From positions 1 to 64,000 of the forward strand of contig JALHQH010000051.1 of assembly GCA_022842065.1 (NCBI GenBank): DNA of 64,000 bases, given 5' to 3'. Shown here piece by piece: positions 8,401 through 16,260 of the stretch. The notes beneath the pieces are model-generated. The model was not told the DNA's origin. It worked only from the letters and a program-made list of their open reading frames with translations, and searched no databases. The position numbers and the translations under genes were made by a program. Position 1 is the stretch's first letter, and each line of letters starts with the position of its first letter. Origin of the DNA: Caldilineaceae bacterium (GTDB lineage: Bacteria; Chloroflexota; Anaerolineae; Caldilineales; Caldilineaceae).

Positions 8401-9380
8401 AGGCTCACTTCCTGTCCTAGACCACGCGCCAACGCCGCCAGATAGACCTGCTTTGCGGTCACCGCATCTTGCAAGGCCAGTCCCACCGACTTGAAGATCG
8501 TAATGTCATCTTCACCTGTGCGCCCGACAACGGCACCAGTCAGCACTTGACCCAATTCACCGACCACATGGTCAGCTGGCAACTCACCCGCGGCGATGGG
8601 AATGCAGAGATCGCCGGCTTCGGTGCGCGCCGCTTCCAGACGATCGACGAAAACGCGACTGCGGCGCATGGTGGTAGTGTCGAGTTCGCGCATCTTGGCG
8701 GTATAAGCCCCAACCGCATTGATATGCGCGCCGAGGCGTAGCCAGTTGCCGTCAAAGAGCGGCGTTGGGCTGTCGGTCGCTGTACAGATGATGTCGGCGT
8801 TTTCAACCGCGAATTGGGGATCGCGGGAGGGCTGCACCTCAATCCCAAGCTGTTCGGCCATTTGGGCGCAGAAGGCAGCATCTTTGTCACCGCTACGGGT
8901 GATTACATACGCGCGCTTGATCGGGCGGACCGCGCAGACCGCGGCCAATTGGGCGGGGCCAAGCGCGCCCGCGCCAAAGAGGGTCACGGTTTCGGCATCA
9001 GTGCGGGCGAGGTACTTCGTCGCCACGCCGCTGGCAGCCCCGGTCCGCGTGGCGGTGAGATACTCGGCATCCATCAATGCCAGCACCTGTCCGGTGCGCT
9101 GGTCGTGGACCAGCAGCACGCCTTGGATCGTCGGTAGATTGTAACGGGTGAGATTGTCGCCATAGACGGTGACAATTTTAATCGTCAGCGCGTCGATGTC
9201 GCCGCCGACATAGGCGGGCATGGCAAGGTGGAGGCCATTGTGGTTGGCGATAGTTGTGGCATTGCGCTGCGGCATCGCCACAGTGCCCAAGGCCAACTGG
9301 CGAAAACCTTCTTCGACCGCAACCAGGGCAGTCGGCATGGTGAGCAGTGTTTCAACATCGTGGCGGGTCAGGATCAGCAT
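8397..9380 (-). CDS. Ornithine cyclodeaminase / mu-crystallin family dehydrogenase
   Basis: The 327-residue product fits the OCD/mu-crystallin family, NAD(P)-dependent enzymes acting on imino or amino acids (ornithine, alanine, ketimines). The dinucleotide-binding GAGALG motif is near residue 136, preceded by the family stretch DAEYLTATRTGAASG, and the cofactor domain continues through the CTATDSPTPLF strand. The ATG at 9380 follows GGGAGA. It overlaps the kinase gene by four bases, so the two form an operon, divergent from the RNA ligase gene with a 184-base shared upstream region. Ornithine, alanine and Delta1-pyrroline-carboxylate specificities cannot be separated by eye. Confidence 0.85.
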   Translation of the reverse strand: MLILTRHDVETLLTMPTALVAVEEGFRQLALGTVAMPQRNATTIANHNGLHLAMPAYVGGDIDALTIKIVTVYGDNLTRYNLPTIQGVLLVHDQRTGQVLALMDAEYLTATRTGAASGVATKYLARTDAETVTLFGAGALGPAQLAAVCAVRPIKRAYVITRSGDKDAAFCAQMAEQLGIEVQPSRDPQFAVENADIICTATDSPTPLFDGNWLRLGAHINAVGAYTAKMRELDTTTMRRSRVFVDRLEAARTEAGDLCIPIAAGELPADHVVGELGQVLTGAVVGRTGEDDITIFKSVGLALQDAVTAKQVYLAALARGLGQEVSL

Positions 9381-9564
9381 TTGTTTTCTCCCTTTTGGCG
9401 ATCGTAAGTGTATAGATTAGACCGATCAACTATAAAACTTGAAAGGCAACCGCACCAAATTTGCGTGCAGGTTATTTGCATCGTCCGCCAGTTTCACTTG
9501 CCGAACGCATGGTCTATTGATATGATGGAGCAGCGAGCAATTATCTAGCGATTGGAGCAGCGCC

Positions 9565-10728
9565 ATGTTGGAACAAATCACCCTTATCACCGACAGCAGT
9601 CCACGGTATTGGCAGCCTTTTGAGGCGGTCTCGCCGGGGGGGATTCCCTTTGGGGGCTATCTCTGCCGCCAGGAGAGTGAGAAGCTGGGGATGTTGGCGA
9701 TCACCCAGTTGGCCGGTGAGGCGCGACTGGAATTTGTCTACGCCATGCCTAAAATTCATTACCCTTATCTCAAGGATCGCGAGGGGCGGCCCCAGGTTTC
9801 GATTTCGGTGGCGCAAAATGTGGTTGACGCGCGTTTTACCGAGAAGCTGGATGGCACCGCGATCATCTTTTATGGGTTGACCGACAAAAATGGCGAGATC
9901 CTGGAAGTGCTACCACGCACCCGGCTGCAACCGATCCTGGCCCCTAGCCGCTGGGGCGATTGGAATAAGCTGCTGGCGGAGGCGTTGCCCGACCGCAGCG
10001 GGGTGGAACAGGCCGTGCGCAGCCAACGGGTCACCCTGGCCTTTGAGCTGTGGGGGTATCGCAATCCGCATATGATCACCTATGAAACGCCGCTTGCCCT
10101 TACCCTGCACACCGCGATCCGCCACAAGAAGCCGGTGAGCCATCGCCTGCTCGCCGACTTTGCCCAGCGTTATGGTTTTGACCTGGCCAAGTCGGTGGCG
10201 GTCGTCGAGCCGAATGCCGATGGATTGGCCGCCGCCTACCGTCGGTTGCAAGAGGAGATGGAAGCGCGCAACCAGGCCGCGGGGGCCGACAAATTTTTGG
10301 AGGAAGGCGCGATTCTGGTGCTCTCCACGGCAGAGACGGCGATGTACTACAAGTGCAAACCGCCGACGATTGAAGAGATACACTGGGCGCAGGGCGCGGG
10401 GATCGGCACATATAATATCGAGCACACGCTCTACAAAATGGCGGAGAATGGCTACGACTTTCTCACCGGGTCGGTGGCTGATGTCAAGCAGGAGTTGGAA
10501 AGTGATTTTGACGCCGATGCGGTGATCAATGCCGCCGAGTTGATCGAGCGCGTTTATACTGACTTTGTGCTAGAACAACAACAGCGCCAGTGGCTGAAAC
10601 AACTAGTCGATAGCTCTGGGCTGGATACGCATGACTTACCCAACCTCATGCGCCATCTCTCGCAGCACTATGCCAAGCGCCAGATGAGTTGGGTCTATGG
10701 AACGGTGAAGAGTTTATATGGGATCTAA
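9565..10728 (+). CDS. ATP-dependent RNA-ligase-like nucleotidyltransferase
   Basis: The 387-residue product has the covalent nucleotidyltransferase motifs of ATP-dependent ligases. Motif I is EKLDGTAI with K94 as probable adenylated Lys; motif III-like is LAFELWG (158-164), motif IV is EEGAILV (246-252), and motif V is YYKCKPP (261-267). About 90 residues precede motif I and about 120 mostly helical residues follow motif V, more like an RNA ligase than a DNA ligase with a C-terminal OB fold. No signal peptide. The ATG at 9565 follows TGGAG. Such enzymes seal nicked or cleaved RNA. A Uma2-family nuclease-like gene starts 45 bases downstream on the same strand, so co-transcription is possible. 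Confidence 0.8.
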   Translation: MLEQITLITDSSPRYWQPFEAVSPGGIPFGGYLCRQESEKLGMLAITQLAGEARLEFVYAMPKIHYPYLKDREGRPQVSISVAQNVVDARFTEKLDGTAIIFYGLTDKNGEILEVLPRTRLQPILAPSRWGDWNKLLAEALPDRSGVEQAVRSQRVTLAFELWGYRNPHMITYETPLALTLHTAIRHKKPVSHRLLADFAQRYGFDLAKSVAVVEPNADGLAAAYRRLQEEMEARNQAAGADKFLEEGAILVLSTAETAMYYKCKPPTIEEIHWAQGAGIGTYNIEHTLYKMAENGYDFLTGSVADVKQELESDFDADAVINAAELIERVYTDFVLEQQQRQWLKQLVDSSGLDTHDLPNLMRHLSQHYAKRQMSWVYGTVKSLYGI

Positions 10729-10773
10729 CGCGCGGTTGCAAAACAACTGCACACTGGATAATGGAGACAAACC

Positions 10774-11532
10774 ATGATTATTGAAGTGCTCGAACGCTAT
10801 GATATTCCTGATATTCCTACCCTTGATTTACCCGCAGAGGATGGCATTCCCTTGGAGACAAACTGGCATCGCATTCAAATGAACTTGTTGATTGATATTG
10901 TCACCCAGCGTTGGCGCAACGTCGTTGACTTTTTTGCCGGCGGCAATATGTTTGTCTATTATAGTTTACAACAGGCGCGCAACCGCGACTACAAAGGGCC
11001 CGACTTCTTCATCGTCAAGGATGTTGATAGCACCATCGATCGGGACAAATGGGTGGCTTGGGAAGAAAATGGTCGTTTACCTGATCTGATTGTTGAGTTA
11101 ATGTCACCATCAACCGCGCATGAGGATCTGACCACCAAAAAGGATCTGTATGAGCGCACTTTTCGCACCCCCGAATATTATGCGTATGATCCGCAAACCT
11201 TTACTTTATATGGCTGGCGTTTGCAAAACATGCACTATGTGGCATTGCAGCCCAATCGCGAGGGCAGGCTATGGAGCAGCGAGTTGGATGGCTGGCTTGG
11301 ATTATGGCGTGGAACTTATTTGAATGTCGATGCACGCTGGCTGCGGCTCTTTGAGGCAGATGGCACCCTTTGCCCAACCGAAGGGGAAGCTGGGCGTCAA
11401 CGTGCGGAAGCAGAGAGCCAACGTGCGGAAGCAGAGAGCCAACGTGCAGAAGCAGAGAGCCAACGTGCAGAAGCGGCAGAAGCAGAAGCAGCGCGGCTGC
11501 GTGAGGAACTTGCGCGGCTACGTGGCGCATAG
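10774..11532 (+). CDS. Uma2-family (DUF820) endonuclease-like protein with coiled-coil tail
   Basis: The 252-residue product fits the Uma2 family, which has a PD-(D/E)xK nuclease-like core. The motif strands are GPDFFIVKDV with the Asp near residue 70, and PDLIVELMSPST with its Glu near 110, followed by a conserved Lys-rich turn (TTKKDLYE). After residue 205 the protein becomes a charged coiled coil made of a seven-residue repeat, QRAEAES, then an Ala/Glu/Arg helix; this tail is common in Chloroflexi and cyanobacterial members. The ATG at 10774 follows GGAGA. Function of the family is not settled. A strong hairpin follows the stop. Confidence 0.8.
   Translation: MIIEVLERYDIPDIPTLDLPAEDGIPLETNWHRIQMNLLIDIVTQRWRNVVDFFAGGNMFVYYSLQQARNRDYKGPDFFIVKDVDSTIDRDKWVAWEENGRLPDLIVELMSPSTAHEDLTTKKDLYERTFRTPEYYAYDPQTFTLYGWRLQNMHYVALQPNREGRLWSSELDGWLGLWRGTYLNVDARWLRLFEADGTLCPTEGEAGRQRAEAESQRAEAESQRAEAESQRAEAAEAEAARLREELARLRGA
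11398..11482. repeat. 21-bp tandem repeat, about four copies, inside the Uma2-like gene
   Basis: The unit caacgtgcggaagcagagag, allowing g/a changes, encodes QRAEAES heptads of the coiled-coil tail. It stays in frame whatever the copy number. Confidence 0.85.
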
Positions 11533-11544
11533 CCTTGATAATTT

Positions 11545-11594
11545 AGATTTATCGTGTACTGCGTATGAGGAGATGCGCAGTACACGATAAATCT
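11545..11594. terminator. Hairpin after the Uma2-like gene
   Basis: Perfect 19-bp arms at 11545-11563 and 11576-11594 with a 12-base loop lie between the convergent Uma2-like gene and the minus-strand tail-anchored gene. Likely a terminator for both. Confidence 0.75.
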
Positions 11595-11609
11595 AATAAA
11601 TCTAGTCCA

Positions 11610-12137
11610 TTACTTGTGTTCAGTGAGCAGACGGTGCCTGTAGAATGCTAGCACAATCCCGACCATGGTGAAGGCAACCCCAATCATCAGCCAAGCATGC
11701 ACTTCATGGCTTTCTGTCACTATGGGGCGCGTGCCTAAGATGCGCTGGGCGTGATGCTGACGATGCGTCTGCTCTAGAGCTTTATAAAGCGTGTCACGAA
11801 ATTGGGGCGTCGGCTGGGCGAGTGGCAAGGTGTGGGCAACCGCTTCGGCCAGGTCGGTTAGCGGCGTGAGGGTTGGAGCGACGACGGCAATCGTGGTGTG
11901 CAGATCGTGTTCCACTGGCAGTGGTTGGGTGGCCAGCCGTTGAAAGTGGCCGTCCAGCAGGTCCGCGGCCGAAATGGCGCGGCCATCGCCAAAGTCAACC
12001 TGTTCGATCGGGGTCCGTTCACTGAACCAGGCGCTAACTCCAACCACCGACCAATCGGTCGGCCACGCAACGGACAAAGTCAACGGTCGATTTATCGCCC
12101 AATTTTGGGGCCACTCAAGCTGTGAAAGTCGAATCAT
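11610..12137 (-). CDS. Tail-anchored membrane protein next to an ECF sigma factor
   Basis: I do not recognise the family. The 175-residue product has a soluble N-terminal 140 residues, a short helical stretch (TPQFRDTLYKALEQTHRQH) like the segment before the membrane helix in some anti-sigma proteins, and one hydrophobic helix near the C-terminus (MIGVAFTMVGIVLAFY) followed by a basic tail. The ATG at 12137 lies 9 bases after AAGGA; a TTG one codon earlier is also possible. It starts 12 bases after the sigma factor stop, so the pair is an operon. A role as regulator of that sigma factor is inferred from position; no zinc-finger HxxxCxxC motif is present. Confidence 0.6.
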   Translation of the reverse strand: MIRLSQLEWPQNWAINRPLTLSVAWPTDWSVVGVSAWFSERTPIEQVDFGDGRAISAADLLDGHFQRLATQPLPVEHDLHTTIAVVAPTLTPLTDLAEAVAHTLPLAQPTPQFRDTLYKALEQTHRQHHAQRILGTRPIVTESHEVHAWLMIGVAFTMVGIVLAFYRHRLLTEHK

Positions 12138-12149
12138 CAAGTGCTTTCC

Positions 12150-12851
12150 TTAACTCTCCTCACCGGCATTTGCGGTGGCTTCGGCATCGGTGGGTATGCC
12201 CCAGCCCTTCGTCTCCAACTCTTTGCGCAATGCGGCGAGGGTGCGAAAATAGAGCGATTTGATTGCGCTTTCACTTTTATTCATCATCTCACCGATCTCC
12301 AGATTGGAGAGACGACTGCTAAATTTGTATAACAGCAGATTGCGGCGGTCATCGGGCAAGCTGTCAATGGCTTCCCAGAGCGCTTCGTGCCGTTCTTCCT
12401 GCTCAATGTGCTCTTCTGGCGTGTCACCATCACGGCTATGCGACCAAAGTTTATCGAGCGAGAGAAAGCGCCGACGGCCGCGGTCGCGATGCCAGTTGGC
12501 CACCAGATTGTGGGCGATGCGAAAGAGCCAGGCCGAGAAGGGTAGCCCGCGGTCTTCATAGGTGTGCAGTTTGTCTAGCGCGCGATAAAAGGTACGGGCA
12601 GTCAGATCCTCGGTATCCTGCGCATTGCCAACCCGGTGGTAGATATAGGCATAGACGCGGTCGATATAGCGTTCATAGAGAGTGCCGAACGCTCTTGGAT
12701 CGCTTTGGGCGCGCAACACCAGCGCGGCTTCTTCATCGCTCGTCCCGCCGGCATCAGCCGGGACAGCAGGCTGCGGGGTAGGCGCAGTAGGGATTGGATT
12801 AGTGACAGGGATTGCTTCGCGCCTGTCGAATCTAATTAAATCTTTAATCAT
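12150..12851 (-). CDS. ECF-type RNA polymerase sigma factor
   Basis: The 233-residue product has an Ala/Pro-rich lead of about 45 residues, then sigma region 2 (from FGTLYERYIDRVYAYIYHRV through DLTARTFYRAL to FSAWLFRIAHNLVANWHRD). A linker and region 4 (LPDDRRNLLLYKFSSRLSNLEIGEMMNKSESAIKSLYFR) follow, with a clear helix-turn-helix. No regions 1 or 3 are present, so it is a group 4 (ECF) factor. A GTG one codon before the chosen ATG is possible. The downstream membrane protein may control it. It sits just downstream of the peptide importer operon but about 75 bases separate them. Confidence 0.88.
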   Translation of the reverse strand: MIKDLIRFDRREAIPVTNPIPTAPTPQPAVPADAGGTSDEEAALVLRAQSDPRAFGTLYERYIDRVYAYIYHRVGNAQDTEDLTARTFYRALDKLHTYEDRGLPFSAWLFRIAHNLVANWHRDRGRRRFLSLDKLWSHSRDGDTPEEHIEQEERHEALWEAIDSLPDDRRNLLLYKFSSRLSNLEIGEMMNKSESAIKSLYFRTLAALRKELETKGWGIPTDAEATANAGEES

Positions 12852-12926
12852 CACGGTCGTTTTCTACCCCTCTACTGTTCGCCTCGGTGTTGACGTAATG
12901 CCGCTATCGGTGTGTAAAGATTTATT

Positions 12927-13937
12927 CTAGGCAACAACTGGCTTTTTAGCAAAAAGTGCACCCAACTCTTCACCAGGCAAAGTCGGCTGATCTTCATAGA
13001 GATAACAAGAGGCCACCCGATCGCTACCCACTTGATAGAGCGGTGGCGGTGTTTGGCGACATTTATCCATCACATGTGGGCAGCGCGAGGCGAACTTGCA
13101 CCCTTTGCCCACACGCGCCGTCTCGGCATCCACCATCCCAATTTCTTGTTGCCCCCACTGGCGGGTGAGATCCGGCCAGGGAATCGAATCGATCAGCAAC
13201 TGCGTATAGGGATGTTTTGGATTGGCGATCACCGACTCGACATCGCCCGCTTCCATCACCGCGCCCTTGTAGAGCACGAGAATGTGATCACAGACATGGT
13301 AGGCTGTGGTCAGGTCGTGGGTGATGTAGAGGACCGTGATCGAATACTCCTCTTTCATTTTACGCAGACTTTCCAAAATGGTCGCGCGCAACGAAGCATC
13401 AACCATGGAAACTGGCTCATCGGCCATCAACAGTTGGGGACGAAAAAGCAGAGCACGCGCCACGACTAACCGTTGCCGCTGCCCACCGCTTAGCTGATGG
13501 GGAAAACGGCCAAGGGTCTCTTCCGGGCGCAGACCGACACTGACCAACGCCTCTTCAATTTTCTGCCGGGCCTCGGCGCGCGACTTCGCCAACTTAAAAT
13601 TTTTCACACCAACATCAAAGATGTGATCAACTTTATAAAACGGATTGTAGACCGCAAAGGGATCCTGGAAGACGGCCTGCACTTCCTTGCGGAAGGCAGT
13701 CTGCTCCTGGTTGTTCATCCGGCTTAGGTCTTTGCCTTTGTACAGAATTTCACCGCTGGTTGCACTGAGAAAACCCAATGCCATCATCCCCAGCGTGGTC
13801 TTGCCGCTACCACTTTCGCCAGCAACAGCAATGATGCTTGGGGTCTCGGCATCGATAAAGAAGGAAAGGTTATCTAACGCAACCGTGCCACCCTTATAGA
13901 CTTTGGTTGCGTTTTTTAATTCTAAAAGATGTGTCAT
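12927..13937 (-). CDS. Peptide-type ABC importer ATPase, DppF/OppF-like
   Basis: The 336-residue ATPase has Walker A GESGSGKTT, signature LSGGQRQ, Walker B MADEPVSMVD and switch His in ITHDL. A C-terminal oligopeptide-transporter extension carries four Cys (CKFASRCPH, DKC, ASCYL), the pattern thought to bind an Fe-S cluster in DppD/DppF. It is the last gene of a five-component importer whose genes run downward from 19212. The ATG overlaps the stop of the upstream ATPase by four bases, so the two ATPases are translationally coupled and would form the heterodimer that drives permeases 16261-17265 and 15345-16259. Confidence 0.92.
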   Translation of the reverse strand: MTHLLELKNATKVYKGGTVALDNLSFFIDAETPSIIAVAGESGSGKTTLGMMALGFLSATSGEILYKGKDLSRMNNQEQTAFRKEVQAVFQDPFAVYNPFYKVDHIFDVGVKNFKLAKSRAEARQKIEEALVSVGLRPEETLGRFPHQLSGGQRQRLVVARALLFRPQLLMADEPVSMVDASLRATILESLRKMKEEYSITVLYITHDLTTAYHVCDHILVLYKGAVMEAGDVESVIANPKHPYTQLLIDSIPWPDLTRQWGQQEIGMVDAETARVGKGCKFASRCPHVMDKCRQTPPPLYQVGSDRVASCYLYEDQPTLPGEELGALFAKKPVVA

Positions 13938-14956
13938 CGGACCGCAACCCCACCTTTGTACATTGGCTCATTTTGTGTCGATTTCGTCTGCACTTGATCA
14001 TCATGCAGGTGACAAGCCGCCCAGTGGCTCGGTTTATATTCACGGTATGCAGGATCTTTGGCCCGACAAACATCCATCACCTTGGGACAGCGGGTATTAA
14101 AAACGCAACCCGGCGGCAAGTCGCGCAGCAACGGGGTGATCCCAGGGATGCCTTTGAAGACGCCGCGGTTACCGATGGTGGGCAAACTGTCAATTAGCAT
14201 TTGCGTGTACGGATGGAGTGCATCGGTAAAGACATCTTTGATCGTACCAAGTTCGACCAAACTGCCGGCGTACATCACTGCCATGCGGCTAGCAAATTGG
14301 GCCATTAGCCCCATGTCGTGACCAATTAAGATGACCGCACTGCCCAGTTCCTCTTGCAGACGACCAATGGTCTGCATCACCTGGCGTTGGGTGACTACGT
14401 CGAGCGCGCTAGTGGGTTCGTCGGCGATGATGACCTTGGGGTGCATCGCCACGCTAATGGCAATACAAGCCCGTTGCTTCATACCACCGCTCAACTCATG
14501 GGGATACATACGCCCCACTTTGCGGTCAAGTTCCACCACATCAAGTGCCTGGTAGGCGCGTTCATCTAGCGCGGCTCGCGTTAAATTCAAGTCATGATCA
14601 AGCAGACCATCGATAATCTGATCTTTGATACGCATGACTGGGTTGAGCGAGTTCATGGCGCCCTGTGGGATCATACTAATTTCGTTGCCACGAATCTGGC
14701 GCATCTGTTCTTCAGATAGACTGGTCAGCTCGGTATTGCCCAGCAGAATTTGGCCGCCGGCAATCCGCCCAGGCGCTTTGATCATGCGTAACAGCGCTAG
14801 CGCCATCGTTGATTTACCCGAACCAGATTCACCGACTAAGCCTAGCCGTTCACCCGGTTTTAGATCAAAATTCACCTTGTTATTGGCATAAACAACACCG
14901 GCATCCGTATAGTACTGGACATCCAGGTCTTTTACACGTAAGACGTAATCACTCAT
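13934..14956 (-). CDS. Peptide-type ABC importer ATPase, DppD/OppD-like
   Basis: The 340-residue ATPase has Walker A GESGSGKST, a signature LSGGMKQ with Met in place of the usual Gln, Walker B IADEPTSALD and switch His in IGHDM. The C-terminal four-Cys oligopeptide extension (CVFNTRCPK, DVC, AACHL) is present. Partner of the DppF-like gene it overlaps. An orphan HicB gene lies 90 bases upstream, separated by a hairpin. The ATG at 14956 has only a distant AGGA. Confidence 0.92.
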   Translation of the reverse strand: MSDYVLRVKDLDVQYYTDAGVVYANNKVNFDLKPGERLGLVGESGSGKSTMALALLRMIKAPGRIAGGQILLGNTELTSLSEEQMRQIRGNEISMIPQGAMNSLNPVMRIKDQIIDGLLDHDLNLTRAALDERAYQALDVVELDRKVGRMYPHELSGGMKQRACIAISVAMHPKVIIADEPTSALDVVTQRQVMQTIGRLQEELGSAVILIGHDMGLMAQFASRMAVMYAGSLVELGTIKDVFTDALHPYTQMLIDSLPTIGNRGVFKGIPGITPLLRDLPPGCVFNTRCPKVMDVCRAKDPAYREYKPSHWAACHLHDDQVQTKSTQNEPMYKGGVAVR

Positions 14957-15013
14957 GAAAACTGTACGTCCTTGCTCAACTAGATAGTAACTTTATAGAG
15001 TTAACCGACAAAT

Positions 15014-15048
15014 TAAAGTGAGCTTTGTTTGAAAGCAGCAGCACTTTA
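15014..15048. terminator. taaagtg...cacttta element including the HicB stop codon
   Basis: Outer arms taaagtg (15014-15020) and cacttta (15042-15048) with an inner gcttt/aaagc stem. The right arm contains the TAA stop of the HicB gene read on the minus strand. A longer copy with the same ends stands after the C25-like peptidase gene at 32831-32898. Confidence 0.65.
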
Positions 15049-15255
15049 GGCAAAAACTAAGCGCCCTTTTGACTCTGGGATGAGTCGTCCTAATGCCTGC
15101 GCCGTTTCAATCCATTCACCAATAATGGCTTCTACATTAGCCATTACCTCGACATAGGTTGCGCCATCGGCTGCACAACCAGGCAGTTCCGGCACCTCTG
15201 CAATAAAAGCTTCATCTTCAGCGCTCCAATAAATAATCACTTCATACTTACTCAT
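15046..15255 (-). CDS. Orphan HicB-family antitoxin-like protein
   Basis: The 69-residue product has the partial RNase-H-like HicB fold: YEVIIYWSAEDEAFIAEVPELPGCAADG, then a helix (TYVEVMANVEAIIGEWIETAQALG) and a short C-terminal strand. No C-terminal DNA-binding domain is present, so it is the short (UPF0150) form. In classical systems HicB neutralises the RNA-cutting toxin HicA, but neither flanking gap (90 and 89 bases) can encode HicA. The gene lies inside the peptide importer operon on the same strand. The ATG at 15255 is preferred over a TTG two codons earlier. It may be a remnant, or act on a HicA encoded elsewhere. Confidence 0.8.
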   Translation of the reverse strand: MSKYEVIIYWSAEDEAFIAEVPELPGCAADGATYVEVMANVEAIIGEWIETAQALGRLIPESKGRLVFA

Positions 15256-15344
15256 AGACAAAGCTTATCATAAAGTGACAATAATTATGTTGACTTTCCG
15301 ACATAATACTGAGAAGTGAAGATATTATAGAGCGATAAACTTGG

Positions 15345-16259
15345 TTATTCGCTACGCCGTACACGCGGATTCGCCAACTCGTCCAACCCGGCGGAGATCA
15401 TAAAGAGCATAACGAACATCAGAATAATGACGACAATCGGCATCATCAGCCACCACCACAGTTCGCGCAACAGGGCATTTTGATTTTGCGCCCAGTAGAT
15501 CGTGACGCCAATCGTCGGCTCGCGCAGCGGGCCTAAGCCTAACGCCGGCAAACCGATGGAAGCGAAGATCGCACCCGTTACGGAACCAACCAGACTGGCC
15601 CCCAAATAGGGCAGCAGATTTGGTAACAGTTCACGGAAAATAATGCCCCAACTGTTCATACCATTGAGCCGCGCCATCATCACATAATTACGCTCACGCA
15701 AGGTTAAGACTTGGGCGCGAATTGTGCGCGCCGGCCCCATCCAGGCGGTCAAGGCAATCACAAAGGCCATGCTCGTCAGCGTAAAACTCTTGTTGTCAAT
15801 CGACGAAGCGATGACGATCAATATCAACAGCCCCGGCACAGTTAACAGTACATCGACAACCCAGCGCACGATCAGATCATACCAGCCGCCAAAAAAGGCC
15901 GAAGAAAAGCCGAGGAAAGCGCCAAAGCCCATGCCAATCGTCCCGGCGATCACGCCGATGCGTAACGTCTCCCAAATGCCAAAAATCGCAACCGCAAAGA
16001 GGTCGCGGCCTTGGCCATCGGTGCCAAAGGGATAATCCCATGAGGGTGCTTTGCTCGCGGGCGCACCTAAAGGATAGGCTGATTTGTCATTAACAAATTG
16101 ACTACCAACCAGTGAGAAGACAATAAAGAAGAGTAAGATCAACAAGCCGACCGACAGAGGGATATTACGGCGGAGATATTGCAGGCTTGTGCGTAGGGCG
16201 CCCGGTTCTTGGTAGGCAGGCTTTTGGATTGGGCTTGCGGCCATCGGTTGAGCAGACAT
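15345..16259 (-). CDS. Peptide-type ABC importer permease, DppC-like
   Basis: The 304-residue membrane protein has the OppC N-terminal segment (LRRNIPLSVGLLILLFFIVF) and then the binding-protein-dependent transport domain. The EAA-type coupling loop is LTLRERNYVMMARLNGMNSWGIIFRELLPN. About six membrane helices. The ATG at 16259 follows GAGGG and lies one base after the stop of the DppB-like gene, so the two are coupled; the frame could extend seven codons upstream without a good ribosome site. It pairs with the DppB-like permease. Confidence 0.9.
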   Translation of the reverse strand: MSAQPMAASPIQKPAYQEPGALRTSLQYLRRNIPLSVGLLILLFFIVFSLVGSQFVNDKSAYPLGAPASKAPSWDYPFGTDGQGRDLFAVAIFGIWETLRIGVIAGTIGMGFGAFLGFSSAFFGGWYDLIVRWVVDVLLTVPGLLILIVIASSIDNKSFTLTSMAFVIALTAWMGPARTIRAQVLTLRERNYVMMARLNGMNSWGIIFRELLPNLLPYLGASLVGSVTGAIFASIGLPALGLGPLREPTIGVTIYWAQNQNALLRELWWWLMMPIVVIILMFVMLFMISAGLDELANPRVRRSE

Positions 16260-16260
16260 A

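Noticed and set aside
11398..11482. 21-bp repeats considered as an intergenic satellite or CRISPR
   Set aside because: They are in frame within the Uma2-like gene and encode a coiled coil.
15256..15344. HicA toxin gene beside HicB
   Set aside because: The gaps on both sides are 90 bases or less and contain no frame long enough.
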